Made by a program: the position numbers and the translations under genes. Below are positions 7,620 to 16,711 of a DNA stretch of 64,000 nucleotides, one piece after another. Origin of the DNA: Candidatus Gastranaerophilales bacterium (lineage in GTDB: Bacteria; Cyanobacteriota; Vampirovibrionia; Gastranaerophilales; Gastranaerophilaceae); NCBI GenBank assembly GCA_944323935.1, contig CALUUJ010000002.1, positions 1 through 64,000 of the forward strand, in the 5' to 3' direction. The notes under the pieces are model-generated. The model was given only the letters and a program-made list of their open reading frames with translations, searched no databases and was not told the DNA's origin. Numbering within the stretch: position 1 is the first letter of the stretch; every line of letters starts with the position of its first letter.

Positions 7620-9709
7620 AATTAAATAAAATAGCTATTAAAAACTATCGTCAATTTCATAATACTGACATCTGTTTAGATAATATAATTTCAATTTTAG
7701 CAGGACCTAATAATAGTGGTAAAACATCTTTAGTTGAGCTTTGCCGAAACCTTTTTGAACAAAACTTTTATAGTATAAATTATTCAGATATTAATGTACA
7801 TAGTTATTATAAAAACAAATTAGAACTTATTGAAAAAATTATTGATATCTATCAGGAGAACAATTCTAAGAATATTTTTTCTGATAATTTGGAAAAAATA
7901 TTCTTAGAATATGTTGTAAATTCAATTGAGGTGCAAATTCAAATTGATTATAATGAGCAGGATGATATTGTAAATTTTGCAAATTATATGATGGAACTTG
8001 ATATTACAAATAATAGTTTTTATTTTATATACAGGTATGAATTTAATAAAAAAATTTTTATAAAACAAATAGTAGAAAATTTTGAAAAATTCTCAAAAGA
8101 TATCCTTCATTATAATGAATTAACATCTCTATACAATTCTTCAACAAAAGAGGAAGAAAAAAATAAAATTGAAGAAAAACAACAGTCTGCAAAAAATTGT
8201 ATAATAGATAGATATTTTAATGAAAGTTTTGAAAATAAATTTTATTTCTGCGATAAAGAATATAAAAATGAGATTAAAATGGACAGCTCTGAGTTTAAAA
8301 GCCTATTTCATTTTATAAGAATAAATGCAGATAGAAATTTATCGGATGAAAAGTCAAATAATAATTATTTAATTAGCCAAAATCTTTTAGACATAATTTC
8401 AAATGATGAAAACTGGCAAAATTTAATTAAAACAGTTCCAAATGATATGCTAAGTTTATTTAAAGCGACAAATATTGAGAGTGAAATAATAAAAAAATCA
8501 ACAGACTCTTTAAATCCAATAATGGCAGAACTAGAGCACACAAAAGATTGTATTATTGGATTGCCACATCTCGAATTGAGCTTAACAGACGAAAATATAA
8601 TTAAATTTATAAAAAATTCAACTATCGCAAAATATAAATATGATAATTATGCCTTCGAAGAACAAGTACAAGGTCTTGGTATCAGCAATTTAATATATAT
8701 GCATATACAACTAGAAAAATTCAAAAATAAATTTAATAATAAAGTAATAAATTTTTTTGTTATCGAAGAACCGGAAGCACACATGCATCCACAAATGCAG
8801 AGGGTGTTAATTAAATACTTAAATGATTATTTTGGTAATCAGAAAATTCAAGGGTTAATAACAACACACTCAAATGAAATAATAAAAGTTAGTGAAATGC
8901 AAAAGGTAAGAGTTATTCGTTCTAGTGAAACACTATTATCAAATAAAATTTTTGATTTAAATCAATTCATAAATAATTTATCAAATAAGGATACCGTTCA
9001 GTTTTATTCTCTATTATTTAGAATAAATTATTCTGACCTTATTTTTGCAAACAAAATTATTATGTATGAAGGTGATACTGAGAAAATGTTTTTGGAAAGA
9101 ATATTAAATCTTGATAGTTATAAAAATCTAAGAGAACAATACCTTTCTTTTGTTCAAGTTGGAGGTGCATATTCGCATAAATATAAACCATTATTAGACT
9201 TTTTAGAAATAAAGACTTTGATATTTACTGATATTGATTATGAAAAATCATGTATAATAACTTCAGATATATTGAATTCTGAGACAACAAACGAGGGTTT
9301 GAAATCATATTATGACGGCTCTAAAGAGGCATTAAAAGTTAAAGATTTATACGAATGGCAGCAGAATAACCCTAATATCAGGCTGTTTTATCAAACAGAA
9401 AGAGATGGTTACGGAAGAACGTTAGAAGAAGCCATATTAAATAAAAAATTGGATATTAATGTTGAGGATGTAAACGATAAAAACTACTGGAAAACAAATA
9501 AAGAAAATAACAATTTAATTTTTAGCATACCAAATAAGAATGCGGAAGGTCAAAATATTGACAATGAAATAACATCAAGAGATATAGTTAGGGCGACAAG
9601 TGATAACAAGACGGATTTCATGTATTCAATTATTTTGCAAAATGATGATAAAATAGTCGATTTTATTCCAGACTATATTAAGGAGGGATTAAATTGGCTA
9701 ATGCAATAA
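7616..9709 (+). CDS. OLD-family ATPase/TOPRIM nuclease, GajA-like
   Basis: The protein has 697 residues. An ABC/SMC-type ATPase head carries Walker A GPNNSGKTS (30-38), a signature-like LGISNLIYM, and Walker B FFVIEEPEAHMHP near residue 383. A C-terminal TOPRIM domain follows, with the acidic motif MYEGDTEKMFLE near 483 and the second site FTDIDYE near 537. This is the architecture of class 2 OLD nucleases and of GajA of the Gabija anti-phage system, which nicks DNA when nucleotides are depleted. It is longer than the characterised GajA. The GTG start overlaps the upstream stop, and it is followed by a UvrD-like gene overlapping by 16 bp, as expected for Gabija. Confidence 0.78.
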   Translation: MKLNKIAIKNYRQFHNTDICLDNIISILAGPNNSGKTSLVELCRNLFEQNFYSINYSDINVHSYYKNKLELIEKIIDIYQENNSKNIFSDNLEKIFLEYVVNSIEVQIQIDYNEQDDIVNFANYMMELDITNNSFYFIYRYEFNKKIFIKQIVENFEKFSKDILHYNELTSLYNSSTKEEEKNKIEEKQQSAKNCIIDRYFNESFENKFYFCDKEYKNEIKMDSSEFKSLFHFIRINADRNLSDEKSNNNYLISQNLLDIISNDENWQNLIKTVPNDMLSLFKATNIESEIIKKSTDSLNPIMAELEHTKDCIIGLPHLELSLTDENIIKFIKNSTIAKYKYDNYAFEEQVQGLGISNLIYMHIQLEKFKNKFNNKVINFFVIEEPEAHMHPQMQRVLIKYLNDYFGNQKIQGLITTHSNEIIKVSEMQKVRVIRSSETLLSNKIFDLNQFINNLSNKDTVQFYSLLFRINYSDLIFANKIIMYEGDTEKMFLERILNLDSYKNLREQYLSFVQVGGAYSHKYKPLLDFLEIKTLIFTDIDYEKSCIITSDILNSETTNEGLKSYYDGSKEALKVKDLYEWQQNNPNIRLFYQTERDGYGRTLEEAILNKKLDINVEDVNDKNYWKTNKENNNLIFSIPNKNAEGQNIDNEITSRDIVRATSDNKTDFMYSIILQNDDKIVDFIPDYIKEGLNWLMQ

Positions 9710-11646
9710 ACAATAATATGTTTTTAGTAAATGCTCCTGCCGGAAGCGGAAAAACGACTTTTATAAAAGATAAAATTAATGAAATTGTCAGCAATGACAA
9801 AGATTGCAAAATACTGTGTATTACATATACAAATAGAGCAGCTGATGAATTAATATCAAAAATTAATTCAAAAAATGTAAAAATATCAACTATTCACTCT
9901 TTTATATCCGAATTTTTTAAAATTTATTTTTCTAACAAAGATATTATAGAACTTTATTTTGAAACATATAAAGGGGATATTCTCGATAGAATTAACAATA
10001 TATCAAATGATGAACGAAATGAAATAGCAAATCAGAAATATAAAGAAGAACATGAGGGAAATTTAAGTTTTGAATATTTAAAAAACAATACTAAATCAAT
10101 CTCATATAACGAATTACCCTTCAATTCATTATATTATGGCGGATTATCTCATGATGCACTACTTTCTTTTGCGGAAATATTACTGGACAAATATCCAATA
10201 ATCAAAAAAAGATTATCCTCGTTATATAAGTATATTTTTATTGATGAATATCAAGACACTTCAGCTAATATTTTAAGATTTTTCTATAATGCTGTAAAAG
10301 ATTCACAAACAACATTATTTTTATGCGGTGATAAAATGCAACAGATATATAAAAACTATGATGGTACTTTTGAAAATGAATTATCTACATTTAATAATTC
10401 AGATTTTCTACTAAGAACAAACTATCGTTCATCACAAAGTATTGTTACAGTATTAAATAATATATATAATGATCCTTCTTTTGTTCAAGAGGTTTCAAAT
10501 ATTCAAAAACAAGGAAATAAACCGCAAATTTATATTGCCGAAGATGTTAATTTAACTTTAAATGCTATAGAAGATATAACTCCCAAAATACTTAAGCTTT
10601 TTATATACAATAAAGATCGCTTTGAAAAAATAGGTGCTAAAAATTTGTATGAAAAAGTTTCAGATATGGAAAAGTACTCATTTGGTAGCAAGAATAGTCC
10701 GGTTGATGTTTTATTAACAAATGATATTGATAATCCTGACCCATTATTTAGACTTCTTTTTGAAATAAATGATTTTTTAAAAAAATATAAATTAAAACAA
10801 TATGGACTGCTTGTTCAAAAAATTAACAATAAAAAATCCAAAATATATAACAAAGAGCTATTAAAAATTAACAAACATGAAGACAAGAAAAATTTTCAAA
10901 ATTTAATAGAAAGTATTTATAGCAAGTATAATGAGGATATTTTAATTATAGATTTTTTAAAATTTCTAAATGACAAGCAATTTTTATTAAATTCTGTAAC
11001 TGAAAATTATTTTGAAGATTCTGAAGAAAATGAATACTTAACAGTTTTAGAACAAAGCATTGAAGAGTTTAGAAAACTTTGTGAATATATAGAAAACCCA
11101 AAAATTTCAACACAACATGGCGTAAAAGGTGAAGGACATGATGAGGTTGTATTTATTGCTGAAGATTCAACGAGAAACCCATATGTAAGAATGTATGATT
11201 TTTTTGAATTACTCGCTAAAAATGAAGTTCGCTATAATGAATTTGAAAAATTTTATTATGAATATGTGAAAGATATTAGAAATTTTGAATATTTGAATAA
11301 TATAAAACTTTCTGAATTAAAAAAGGATACATACAATCAATATGTAAATTCACTAAATAAGCTCTTGCAAAATCTAAATCAAAAATATAATAACAATATT
11401 TATTATAATTTTTTCTTTTCAGATGCATATGCATCATATTTATTGCGCCCCGGAGTAACAAAATTTAATAATGCAGTTAAAATAAATAATATTTTTGGGA
11501 CTTTAATTGCATATAAATTATTTTATGTAGGCTGTTCTAGAGCAAAGGAAATATTAAAGGTAATTGTTGAACGTTCTAAGATTGACAGTTTTTATAATGA
11601 ATTTAAAACAAAAATGCAACAATTGGGATTTGATATTATAGAATAG
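9694..11646 (+). CDS. UvrD-like superfamily 1 helicase, GajB-like
   Basis: The protein has 650 residues. The motifs run in order: Walker A APAGSGKTT (14-22), TYTNRAADEL (Ia), FIDEYQDTS (II, near 182), LCGDKMQQIY (III), NYRSS (IV), QHGVKGEGHDEVV (V, near 475) and LFYVGCSRAKE (VI, near 610). All are intact, so an active ATPase is likely. The TTG at 9694 is chosen because AAGGAGGGA precedes it at a good distance; the alternative ATG at 9718 lacks one. The pairing with an OLD/TOPRIM nuclease is typical of Gabija. It is longer than the well-studied GajB and has an extended region between motifs IV and V. Confidence 0.8.
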   Translation: MANAINNNMFLVNAPAGSGKTTFIKDKINEIVSNDKDCKILCITYTNRAADELISKINSKNVKISTIHSFISEFFKIYFSNKDIIELYFETYKGDILDRINNISNDERNEIANQKYKEEHEGNLSFEYLKNNTKSISYNELPFNSLYYGGLSHDALLSFAEILLDKYPIIKKRLSSLYKYIFIDEYQDTSANILRFFYNAVKDSQTTLFLCGDKMQQIYKNYDGTFENELSTFNNSDFLLRTNYRSSQSIVTVLNNIYNDPSFVQEVSNIQKQGNKPQIYIAEDVNLTLNAIEDITPKILKLFIYNKDRFEKIGAKNLYEKVSDMEKYSFGSKNSPVDVLLTNDIDNPDPLFRLLFEINDFLKKYKLKQYGLLVQKINNKKSKIYNKELLKINKHEDKKNFQNLIESIYSKYNEDILIIDFLKFLNDKQFLLNSVTENYFEDSEENEYLTVLEQSIEEFRKLCEYIENPKISTQHGVKGEGHDEVVFIAEDSTRNPYVRMYDFFELLAKNEVRYNEFEKFYYEYVKDIRNFEYLNNIKLSELKKDTYNQYVNSLNKLLQNLNQKYNNNIYYNFFFSDAYASYLLRPGVTKFNNAVKINNIFGTLIAYKLFYVGCSRAKEILKVIVERSKIDSFYNEFKTKMQQLGFDIIE

Positions 11647-12067
11647 TTGACTGAAACTGTTAGTTTTTTCCGTAATTGGTTAACAAAATGTTATGTTGAT
11701 TTTGGCATAACAAACAAAAAATCAAAATACATTTAAGCTTCCGACTTATTTCCGAGTAGAAAACTAGTATTTCAAATGGGACATTTTTGTCCTTTATTTA
11801 AAATCGCTATAACCTTATCAGTGCTTAAATTTCAGGTAGCTTATTTGAATTTTTGTTGGATTTTGAGAGACAAAAAGAGTAGCAAAAGACCAATTTGAGT
11901 AATTACAGTCAATTTAAAAAATACCGCTAATATTCAAACATACTGCCTAATTGAGGCTATTATTCTACAACTCAAATGTCTCATTAAACCTTAGTTGTAT
12001 TTCATATTGGGTTTAAGTATTAATTATAATAAGTTTCTTATAACTATATTATGATTGTGAGGTGTAT
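11647..12067. other. Gene-free stretch after the Gabija-like operon
   Basis: I see no convincing coding sequence here. A short imperfect hairpin, AAACT-GTT-AGTTT followed by T residues (11654-11669), could be a weak terminator for the helicase gene. The rest is AT-rich with no repeat, tRNA or strong promoter that I can recognise. The last bases carry the GAGG ribosome site of the next gene. Confidence 0.4.
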
Positions 12068-12646
12068 ATGAATTTATGTGATAAATTAATAAAAAAATAT
12101 AATGAATTATCTTTATCAGAGGATAAGTGTCGTTTATATTCTAAAACAGGAAATAAACGGTATTATTATTACAACAAGATTTGTAACTGCTCAGGAGTAA
12201 AAGTTACTATTATTATGATAAATCCAAGTGAAAAAAATTCATATTCTAAAACTAATATACCTGATAGTACAATAAATAATATACATAATATTTTAACGAA
12301 TATATCAGTAAAAATTTCCGGAAAGGAAGTTAAAATCTCATCATATGAAATAGTGAACATATATCCGATAAAAAGTACGGAAATGTTAAAAGTTATTCAA
12401 AAACCAATAGATAAACTTAATGAAAAAATATTAGAATATGTTATAAAACATTCTGAAATAATTATTCCAGCTTGGGGTATAGAAGAAAAGTTTAATCAAA
12501 GTGCTAAAATATTGTTGACTAAAATAAAAGAATGGTCTTATAACAAAAATGTTTTTGTTATATTTAATCGATATCCTTGTCATTTTACAAAACAATGTAC
12601 CAGTATAAGTAGAAATCCTGAATTAGTAGAATATCAATTTGATTAA
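12068..12646 (+). CDS. DUF1643 family protein
   Basis: The protein has 192 residues from the ATG at 12068, preceded by GAGG 5 nt upstream; an in-frame GTG at 12062 is less well placed. It shows the DUF1643 pattern: TIIMINPSEKN near the start, DSTINNI, then VNIYPIKST and IIPAWG. The biochemical function of the family is unknown to me. It is often seen in accessory regions and on mobile elements. There is no signal peptide or membrane span. It meets the MarR gene tail to tail with five bases between, and likely marks the end of the accessory block. Confidence 0.75.
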   Translation: MNLCDKLIKKYNELSLSEDKCRLYSKTGNKRYYYYNKICNCSGVKVTIIMINPSEKNSYSKTNIPDSTINNIHNILTNISVKISGKEVKISSYEIVNIYPIKSTEMLKVIQKPIDKLNEKILEYVIKHSEIIIPAWGIEEKFNQSAKILLTKIKEWSYNKNVFVIFNRYPCHFTKQCTSISRNPELVEYQFD

Positions 12647-12651
12647 TTAAT

Positions 12652-13089
12652 CTATGATTTTGAATTTTCTTGAATTTTTGAAAAAACTTTTATACACAAA
12701 TTTAATTCTTCATCCGATATATTGTTTAATAGTTTTTTTCTAGATTTTTTTATAATAGGAACAATAATATCTTTGAGCTTTTTGCCTTCAGGTGTTATCT
12801 GTATTTTATTAACTAATCTTTTATCAACACCCGGAACCTTTTTTACAAGTCCCTTCTTTTCAAGAACACCAATTAATCTTGCCATATTTGAACGGTCTTT
12901 ATATAGAAGTTTGCATAATTGCATCTGATGAAGATTAGAATTATCATCAAGAATACTTAAAATAACAAATTGTTCGGGAGTAATATCAAATTTCTTCAAT
13001 GCAAAAATTTTAAGATTATACATTTTAATCATTCGCCCGGTTTCTACAAGTGTATGACCAAAAATATTCTGTGGTGTTTTTTCGTACAT
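12652..13089 (-). CDS. MarR-family transcriptional regulator
   Basis: The protein has 145 residues. It has the MarR winged-helix layout: an N-terminal dimerisation helix, then FDITPEQFVILSIL, the recognition region LCKLLYKDRSNMARLIGVLEKKGL, and the wing VPGVDKRLVNKIQITPEG, followed by C-terminal helices. The wing Asp-x-Arg of the family is present (VDKRL). Such proteins usually repress neighbouring or divergent genes in response to small ligands. No divergent target is adjacent; upstream there is only the tRNA-Ser gene. The regulon cannot be inferred from context. Confidence 0.88.
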   Translation of the reverse strand: MYEKTPQNIFGHTLVETGRMIKMYNLKIFALKKFDITPEQFVILSILDDNSNLHQMQLCKLLYKDRSNMARLIGVLEKKGLVKKVPGVDKRLVNKIQITPEGKKLKDIIVPIIKKSRKKLLNNISDEELNLCIKVFSKIQENSKS

Positions 13090-13224
13090 ATTATTTATCC
13101 TTATTTTCTTTAGTTATTATAATAATTCATAAGGGAAATGGCAAATTTACAATTTGCCATGAATCTCTGAAAATTCTTTATTATGTGTATCATAATATAT
13201 AAGTATACAAAAAATTTTTATCAA

Positions 13225-13251
13225 CAAAAAAAGAGCTCTTTCAAGCTCTTT
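13225..13251 (-). terminator. Rho-independent terminator after tRNA-Ser
   Basis: On the minus strand an 8-bp stem, AAAGAGCT / AGCTCTTT, encloses a six-base loop and is followed by a T run. It begins 7 nt after the 3' end of the tRNA and would end that transcript. Confidence 0.85.
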
Positions 13252-13257
13252 AAAATT

Positions 13258-13344
13258 AGGAGGAGGTGGGATTCGAACCCACGGTACGCTCGCACGTACG
13301 ACGGTTTTCAAGACCGCTCCAATCAACCGCTCTGGCACTCCTCC
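13258..13344 (-). tRNA. tRNA-Ser (anticodon UGA)
   Basis: On the minus strand the cloverleaf is clear. The acceptor stem is GGAGGAG/CTCCTCC and the D stem CCA/TGG. The anticodon stem GCGGT/ACCGT carries loop CTTGAAA. A long variable arm GTACG/CGTAC marks a class II tRNA, and the T arm is GTGGG-TTCGAAT-CCCAC. The anticodon TGA reads UCN serine codons. CCA is not encoded. The base in the discriminator position reads T (U73), whereas serine tRNAs normally carry G73; this is worth checking. Confidence 0.93.
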
Positions 13345-13389
13345 ATCGCGTACAATTATATTAATAAAAAAATTTTTAATTGTAAAGTA

Positions 13390-14277
13390 CTAAAATTTAA
13401 ATAAATTATTTTGAATATCTGTTATTATTTTTTCACTTATTTTTGTATAGTCATATCCTCTTGATTTCATTGTCGTTGAGAGAATCCTTATTGCTTTTAC
13501 TACCTGCTCTTTATTATAGTCATTAAAAGGAAAATCCTTTATTAAATTATTATAGTTTTCCAGTTCAGCTGTATCTATAAATCTTGTCAATAATTCTTTT
13601 TTTACTTGTTCTGCATTTAATATTTGTATATCTTGAGTCTCTTTTATATCAGTGAGTCTATTTTTGTGCATCCGATATTTTACTAAAATTTCATCTAAAT
13701 TGGCAATTATACCGCCTTGTAAAATTATTTGTTTATACAGATCATAATCTTGCGAACATCTTTTTGTAATATCATAATTTATTGCATGTTTTTCTAGAAA
13801 GGATTTTCTATACATTATTGAAGAATGGCAAATTGGATTATATAAATGCATTGCAAAGTATATTTCTTTAGGTTCTTTATAAAATACCCAAGATGGACGC
13901 TTATTTTCTCCAAATGTCTCAATAAATGTACCTAGAAGCGCAATTTGCGTATTTTCTTCCATATATTTAATTTGTTTTTCGAAACGTTTAGGATATGATA
14001 TATCATCATCATCTATATGTGCAATGTACTTACCTTTTGCAATATTTTGGGCAGTATGATAGTTAAATGTACATCCGCAATTTTTTTTATTATTAAAAAG
14101 TCTGATTCTTTTATCTGAGTATTTTTGAATGATATCTTTTGTATTATCGTTTGAATTATCATTTATTATTATAAATTCAAAATTTTCATATGTTTGAGCG
14201 AGAATTGACTCTATAGCGTCAGATACAATCTTAGCTCTGTTATAAGTACTCATTACAACTGATATTAAAGGAAACAT
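13390..14277 (-). CDS. Family 2 glycosyltransferase
   Basis: The protein has 295 residues. It has the GT-A fold signature of family 2: ISVVMSTYNRAKIVSDAI at the N-terminus, then FEFIIINDNSNDNT, and the metal-binding acidic cluster AHIDDDDISYP. A later CSQDYDLYKQI segment occupies the usual catalytic-base region. The C-terminal 70 residues are helical and polar, with no membrane span, so it is a soluble or peripheral enzyme. The sugar donor and acceptor cannot be told from sequence; a cell-surface polysaccharide role is usual. It stands alone on the minus strand, downstream of a response-regulator gene but separated from it by a terminator. Confidence 0.88.
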   Translation of the reverse strand: MFPLISVVMSTYNRAKIVSDAIESILAQTYENFEFIIINDNSNDNTKDIIQKYSDKRIRLFNNKKNCGCTFNYHTAQNIAKGKYIAHIDDDDISYPKRFEKQIKYMEENTQIALLGTFIETFGENKRPSWVFYKEPKEIYFAMHLYNPICHSSIMYRKSFLEKHAINYDITKRCSQDYDLYKQIILQGGIIANLDEILVKYRMHKNRLTDIKETQDIQILNAEQVKKELLTRFIDTAELENYNNLIKDFPFNDYNKEQVVKAIRILSTTMKSRGYDYTKISEKIITDIQNNLFKF

Positions 14278-14335
14278 AATTCACCATAGACTCTACTATA
14301 TCAGTTTAACACATTATTATATATTTACATTGTTT

Positions 14336-14366
14336 TAATTAAAAAAGGAAGTTCGGCACTTCCTTT
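14336..14366 (-). terminator. Rho-independent terminator after the response regulator
   Basis: On the minus strand a 9-bp stem AAAGGAAGT / ACTTCCTTT with a five-base loop is followed by a T run. It lies just past the stop codon of the gene ending at 14371. Confidence 0.85.
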
Positions 14367-14370
14367 AAAC

Positions 14371-15054
14371 TTATATTATATTTTCTTTAATTGCTTTTAC
14401 TGCTGCTTGGACTCTGTCATCTACACATAGTTTTTGTAAAATACTGCATACATGTGCTTTTGCTGTATGTACACTTACAATTAATTCTTTTGCAATTTCT
14501 GTATTGCTTTTCCCTTTTACCAGATGTTTCAATACTTCAAGTTCTCTTTCTGTTAATTGTGCCCTGGCATCAGGTACATCGTTTGTTTGTATCAATGAAA
14601 CATTCTCCGGCTTCGGGAAAAAGTTTAATGCTACTGATGAAACGCCCGGATCAACCCAACAAGCACCTTGTGCAACATTTTTTATTACAGATGATAGTGT
14701 TTCTGGAGAGATATCTTTTAAACAGTATGCATTTGCGCCTGAACCTAAAGCAGCAATGACTTCTTCTCCTCTTTCGTGTGATGTAAGAATTATTACTTTT
14801 GAATTTAATCCTTTTTCTTTAATTTTTATTGTTGCTTCTAGTCCATTCATACCAGGTAATCCAAGATCCATTAAGACTACATCTGGTTTTAATTTCTCAA
14901 TTAAAGCTATTCCTTCTGTGGCATCTTCTGCTTCTCCTACAACATTTATGTGTTCATATTCGTTTAATGTTGATTTTAAACCTACTCTTGTGAGTTTATA
15001 ATCTTCTACTATTATGACACTAATTACACCATTACCAGTTAATGTATCTACCAT
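14371..15054 (-). CDS. NarL/FixJ-type response regulator
   Basis: The protein has 227 residues. An N-terminal receiver domain (residues about 12-130) has the acidic pocket IIVEDYKLTRVG, the phospho-acceptor Asp in VVLMDLGLPGMNG, the Thr/Ser position in VIILTSHE, and Lys in YCLKDIS. A LuxR-type HTH follows a linker: LTERELEVLKHLVKGKSNTEIAKEL with recognition helix VHTAKAHVCSIL. It should be a phosphorylation-dependent transcription factor. No histidine kinase is adjacent, so the partner is elsewhere. The unusually long leader region upstream carries a nested inverted repeat. Confidence 0.92.
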   Translation of the reverse strand: MVDTLTGNGVISVIIVEDYKLTRVGLKSTLNEYEHINVVGEAEDATEGIALIEKLKPDVVLMDLGLPGMNGLEATIKIKEKGLNSKVIILTSHERGEEVIAALGSGANAYCLKDISPETLSSVIKNVAQGACWVDPGVSSVALNFFPKPENVSLIQTNDVPDARAQLTERELEVLKHLVKGKSNTEIAKELIVSVHTAKAHVCSILQKLCVDDRVQAAVKAIKENII

Positions 15055-15114
15055 AACTCAGTTGTCCTCTCTGATTACAAAAGTGTTGTTAAACATTGTT
15101 ATAACTATTTTATA

Positions 15115-15156
15115 TTAGACGAAGATTAATTATTTCGTAATTAACCTATTGTCTAA
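15115..15156. promoter_or_regulatory. Nested inverted repeat upstream of the response regulator
   Basis: TTAGAC (15115-15120) pairs with GTCTAA (15151-15156). Inside it TTAATTA (15126-15132) pairs with TAATTAA (15138-15144) around a TTTCG loop. The structure lies 61-102 bp upstream of the response-regulator start. It may be an operator (possibly self-regulation), a leader hairpin, or a weak end for the upstream minus-strand operon; no T run follows directly. Confidence 0.4.
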
Positions 15157-15262
15157 TTTATAATTAGCCATTTGTATTATTTTTGGTGAATTTCTTTAGC
15201 TGAAAAGATTAGATAAGAGAAGGATTTTTGTTATATTTCTACTATATAATAAATTTATATTG

Positions 15263-15745
15263 TTAATATTTTCTTTCTGCTTTCTTTGTGCCAATTCCTA
15301 TTACATCATATAATAATGTTTTAAGACCATCTGCCGCAAGTAAAGTACCGGCAATCTTGCCAGCTGTCTTAAATTTTAATGCAACGGCAGATAATCCAAT
15401 TAGTGGTAAACTATTTATTATTGTTTCACCAAATCCGGATAAATAACCTTTTGTTCTTGAAATTATATGATAGTATGAAAAACTTTGTTGTAAGTTAAAC
15501 CACCATTTTTTCATTTTCGCAATAGTAGCGCTTTCTTTTTCCATTGTCATATATTGTTTATATTGGTTATAATATCTATCTGCTGTTGAAATTTCATCCA
15601 GTGAATAGGATCTTTCTCTTCCATTTATATGTGCATCATAAATAACCGAAGCTGTAGTCGCAATAGCAAGCGCTTTTGAGGCAATCCCCATAGGTTTGCC
15701 TGCAAACTTTTTTGCACCCGATATTATTGCAGGAATTACTGCCAT
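15263..15745 (-). CDS. Hypothetical protein with hydrophobic C-terminal segments
   Basis: The protein has 160 residues and is of unrecognised family. It begins with a Gly/Ala/Lys-rich segment (IPAIISGAKKFAGKPMG), then an alanine-rich hydrophobic stretch (ALAIATTASVIYDA). A charged, aromatic middle (YYNQYKQYMTMEKE) follows, then two hydrophobic segments (SLPLIGLSAVALKF and AGKIAGTLLAADGL) that could be membrane-associated. It lies 16 bp after the HEAT-like gene on the same strand, so the two are probably one operon. No function is assigned. Confidence 0.6.
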   Translation of the reverse strand: MAVIPAIISGAKKFAGKPMGIASKALAIATTASVIYDAHINGRERSYSLDEISTADRYYNQYKQYMTMEKESATIAKMKKWWFNLQQSFSYYHIISRTKGYLSGFGETIINSLPLIGLSAVALKFKTAGKIAGTLLAADGLKTLLYDVIGIGTKKAERKY

Positions 15746-15761
15746 AATTTTTTACCTTACT

Positions 15762-16577
15762 TTATTTTTTACTTTCCTTTTCTGTTTTTTCCGGTGAATC
15801 ATCCGGGATATTCGTTATAGTATGAGATGTTTTTATTAATGCATTATTCGCCATTACTGCTTCTTGTCCATATAATTTATCAGAAGACAACAGCGGCTTT
15901 AGTATCTCTACTGTATTTTCATCACCATGAGCACTACCCGCTGCTATTGGACTCATTGCAAGTAATCTATTATTGGGATTAGGATCTTGAAGTGCTATAT
16001 TTAATAATGCAGTTAAAGCTGGGTCTTCATATCTTGAATTATCTTCTTCGTATCTTTTTATTAAGTCTTTTATACCTGTTTTTCTAACATTTTCATCAGG
16101 ACTTCTTAAATAGCTTTCCAATGTTTTTATGTAGTTATCAGTTAATTCAACAACCCTTTTTGTTTTTTGTTTTTCATTTTGTACATTTTCTGTTTTTGTA
16201 TCATCCATAATCGGTGAATTTGCTATTGATACGTTCTGTTGCGGAGTATAATTTTGTGAAACAGGTTGTGAAGCAACAGGAGTTTGTTGATTTTGAGGTA
16301 ACGTATAATTAGCGTTAGCTGTAGAATTTGAACTTGGTCCGCCAATTGCTGAAGGGTTATATATATATATATTAACACCTGAAGCTGGCTGCTTTGTAGG
16401 ATTATTATATAATGATGTTTGCGGATATTGATAAACTTGAGAAGTTGAAGGGGATGAAACACTAACGGTTTGCTGCTGTGGCTGTTGTGTTTGCGTAACA
16501 GAAGGATATGAATAGTTATAAAGCGGGGTTCCCGTTTGACAATTATACATCGGTATATTTGATTGAATTTCTGACAT
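15762..16577 (-). CDS. Pro/Gln-rich protein with HEAT-like repeats (paralogue of 55868-56947)
   Basis: The protein has 271 residues from the ATG at 16577, which has AAGGA at the right distance; an in-frame TTG at 16595 would overlap that site. The N-terminal 130 residues are low complexity, rich in Gln, Pro, Ser, Thr and Tyr, with a conserved-looking SGVNIYIYNP motif. The C-terminal half is helical with HEAT-like units (NPNNRLLAMSPIAAG). The protein encoded at 55868-56947 has the same layout and the matching NGVNIEIVNP motif, so this is a small paralogous family. No signal peptide is visible. The function is unknown; an adaptor or scaffold is a guess. Confidence 0.65.
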   Translation of the reverse strand: MSEIQSNIPMYNCQTGTPLYNYSYPSVTQTQQPQQQTVSVSSPSTSQVYQYPQTSLYNNPTKQPASGVNIYIYNPSAIGGPSSNSTANANYTLPQNQQTPVASQPVSQNYTPQQNVSIANSPIMDDTKTENVQNEKQKTKRVVELTDNYIKTLESYLRSPDENVRKTGIKDLIKRYEEDNSRYEDPALTALLNIALQDPNPNNRLLAMSPIAAGSAHGDENTVEILKPLLSSDKLYGQEAVMANNALIKTSHTITNIPDDSPEKTEKESKK

Positions 16578-16711
16578 AATAATCCTTACCTTCAACTATA
16601 TTCATAAACAACTAAAACAAAAAAAACATGCTATTTTAAACCTAAAAAGTTTAAATTTTGTAACATATAAAAACTTCTGAATATTAATGATAAAATTATA
16701 CAGGGGCTTTT

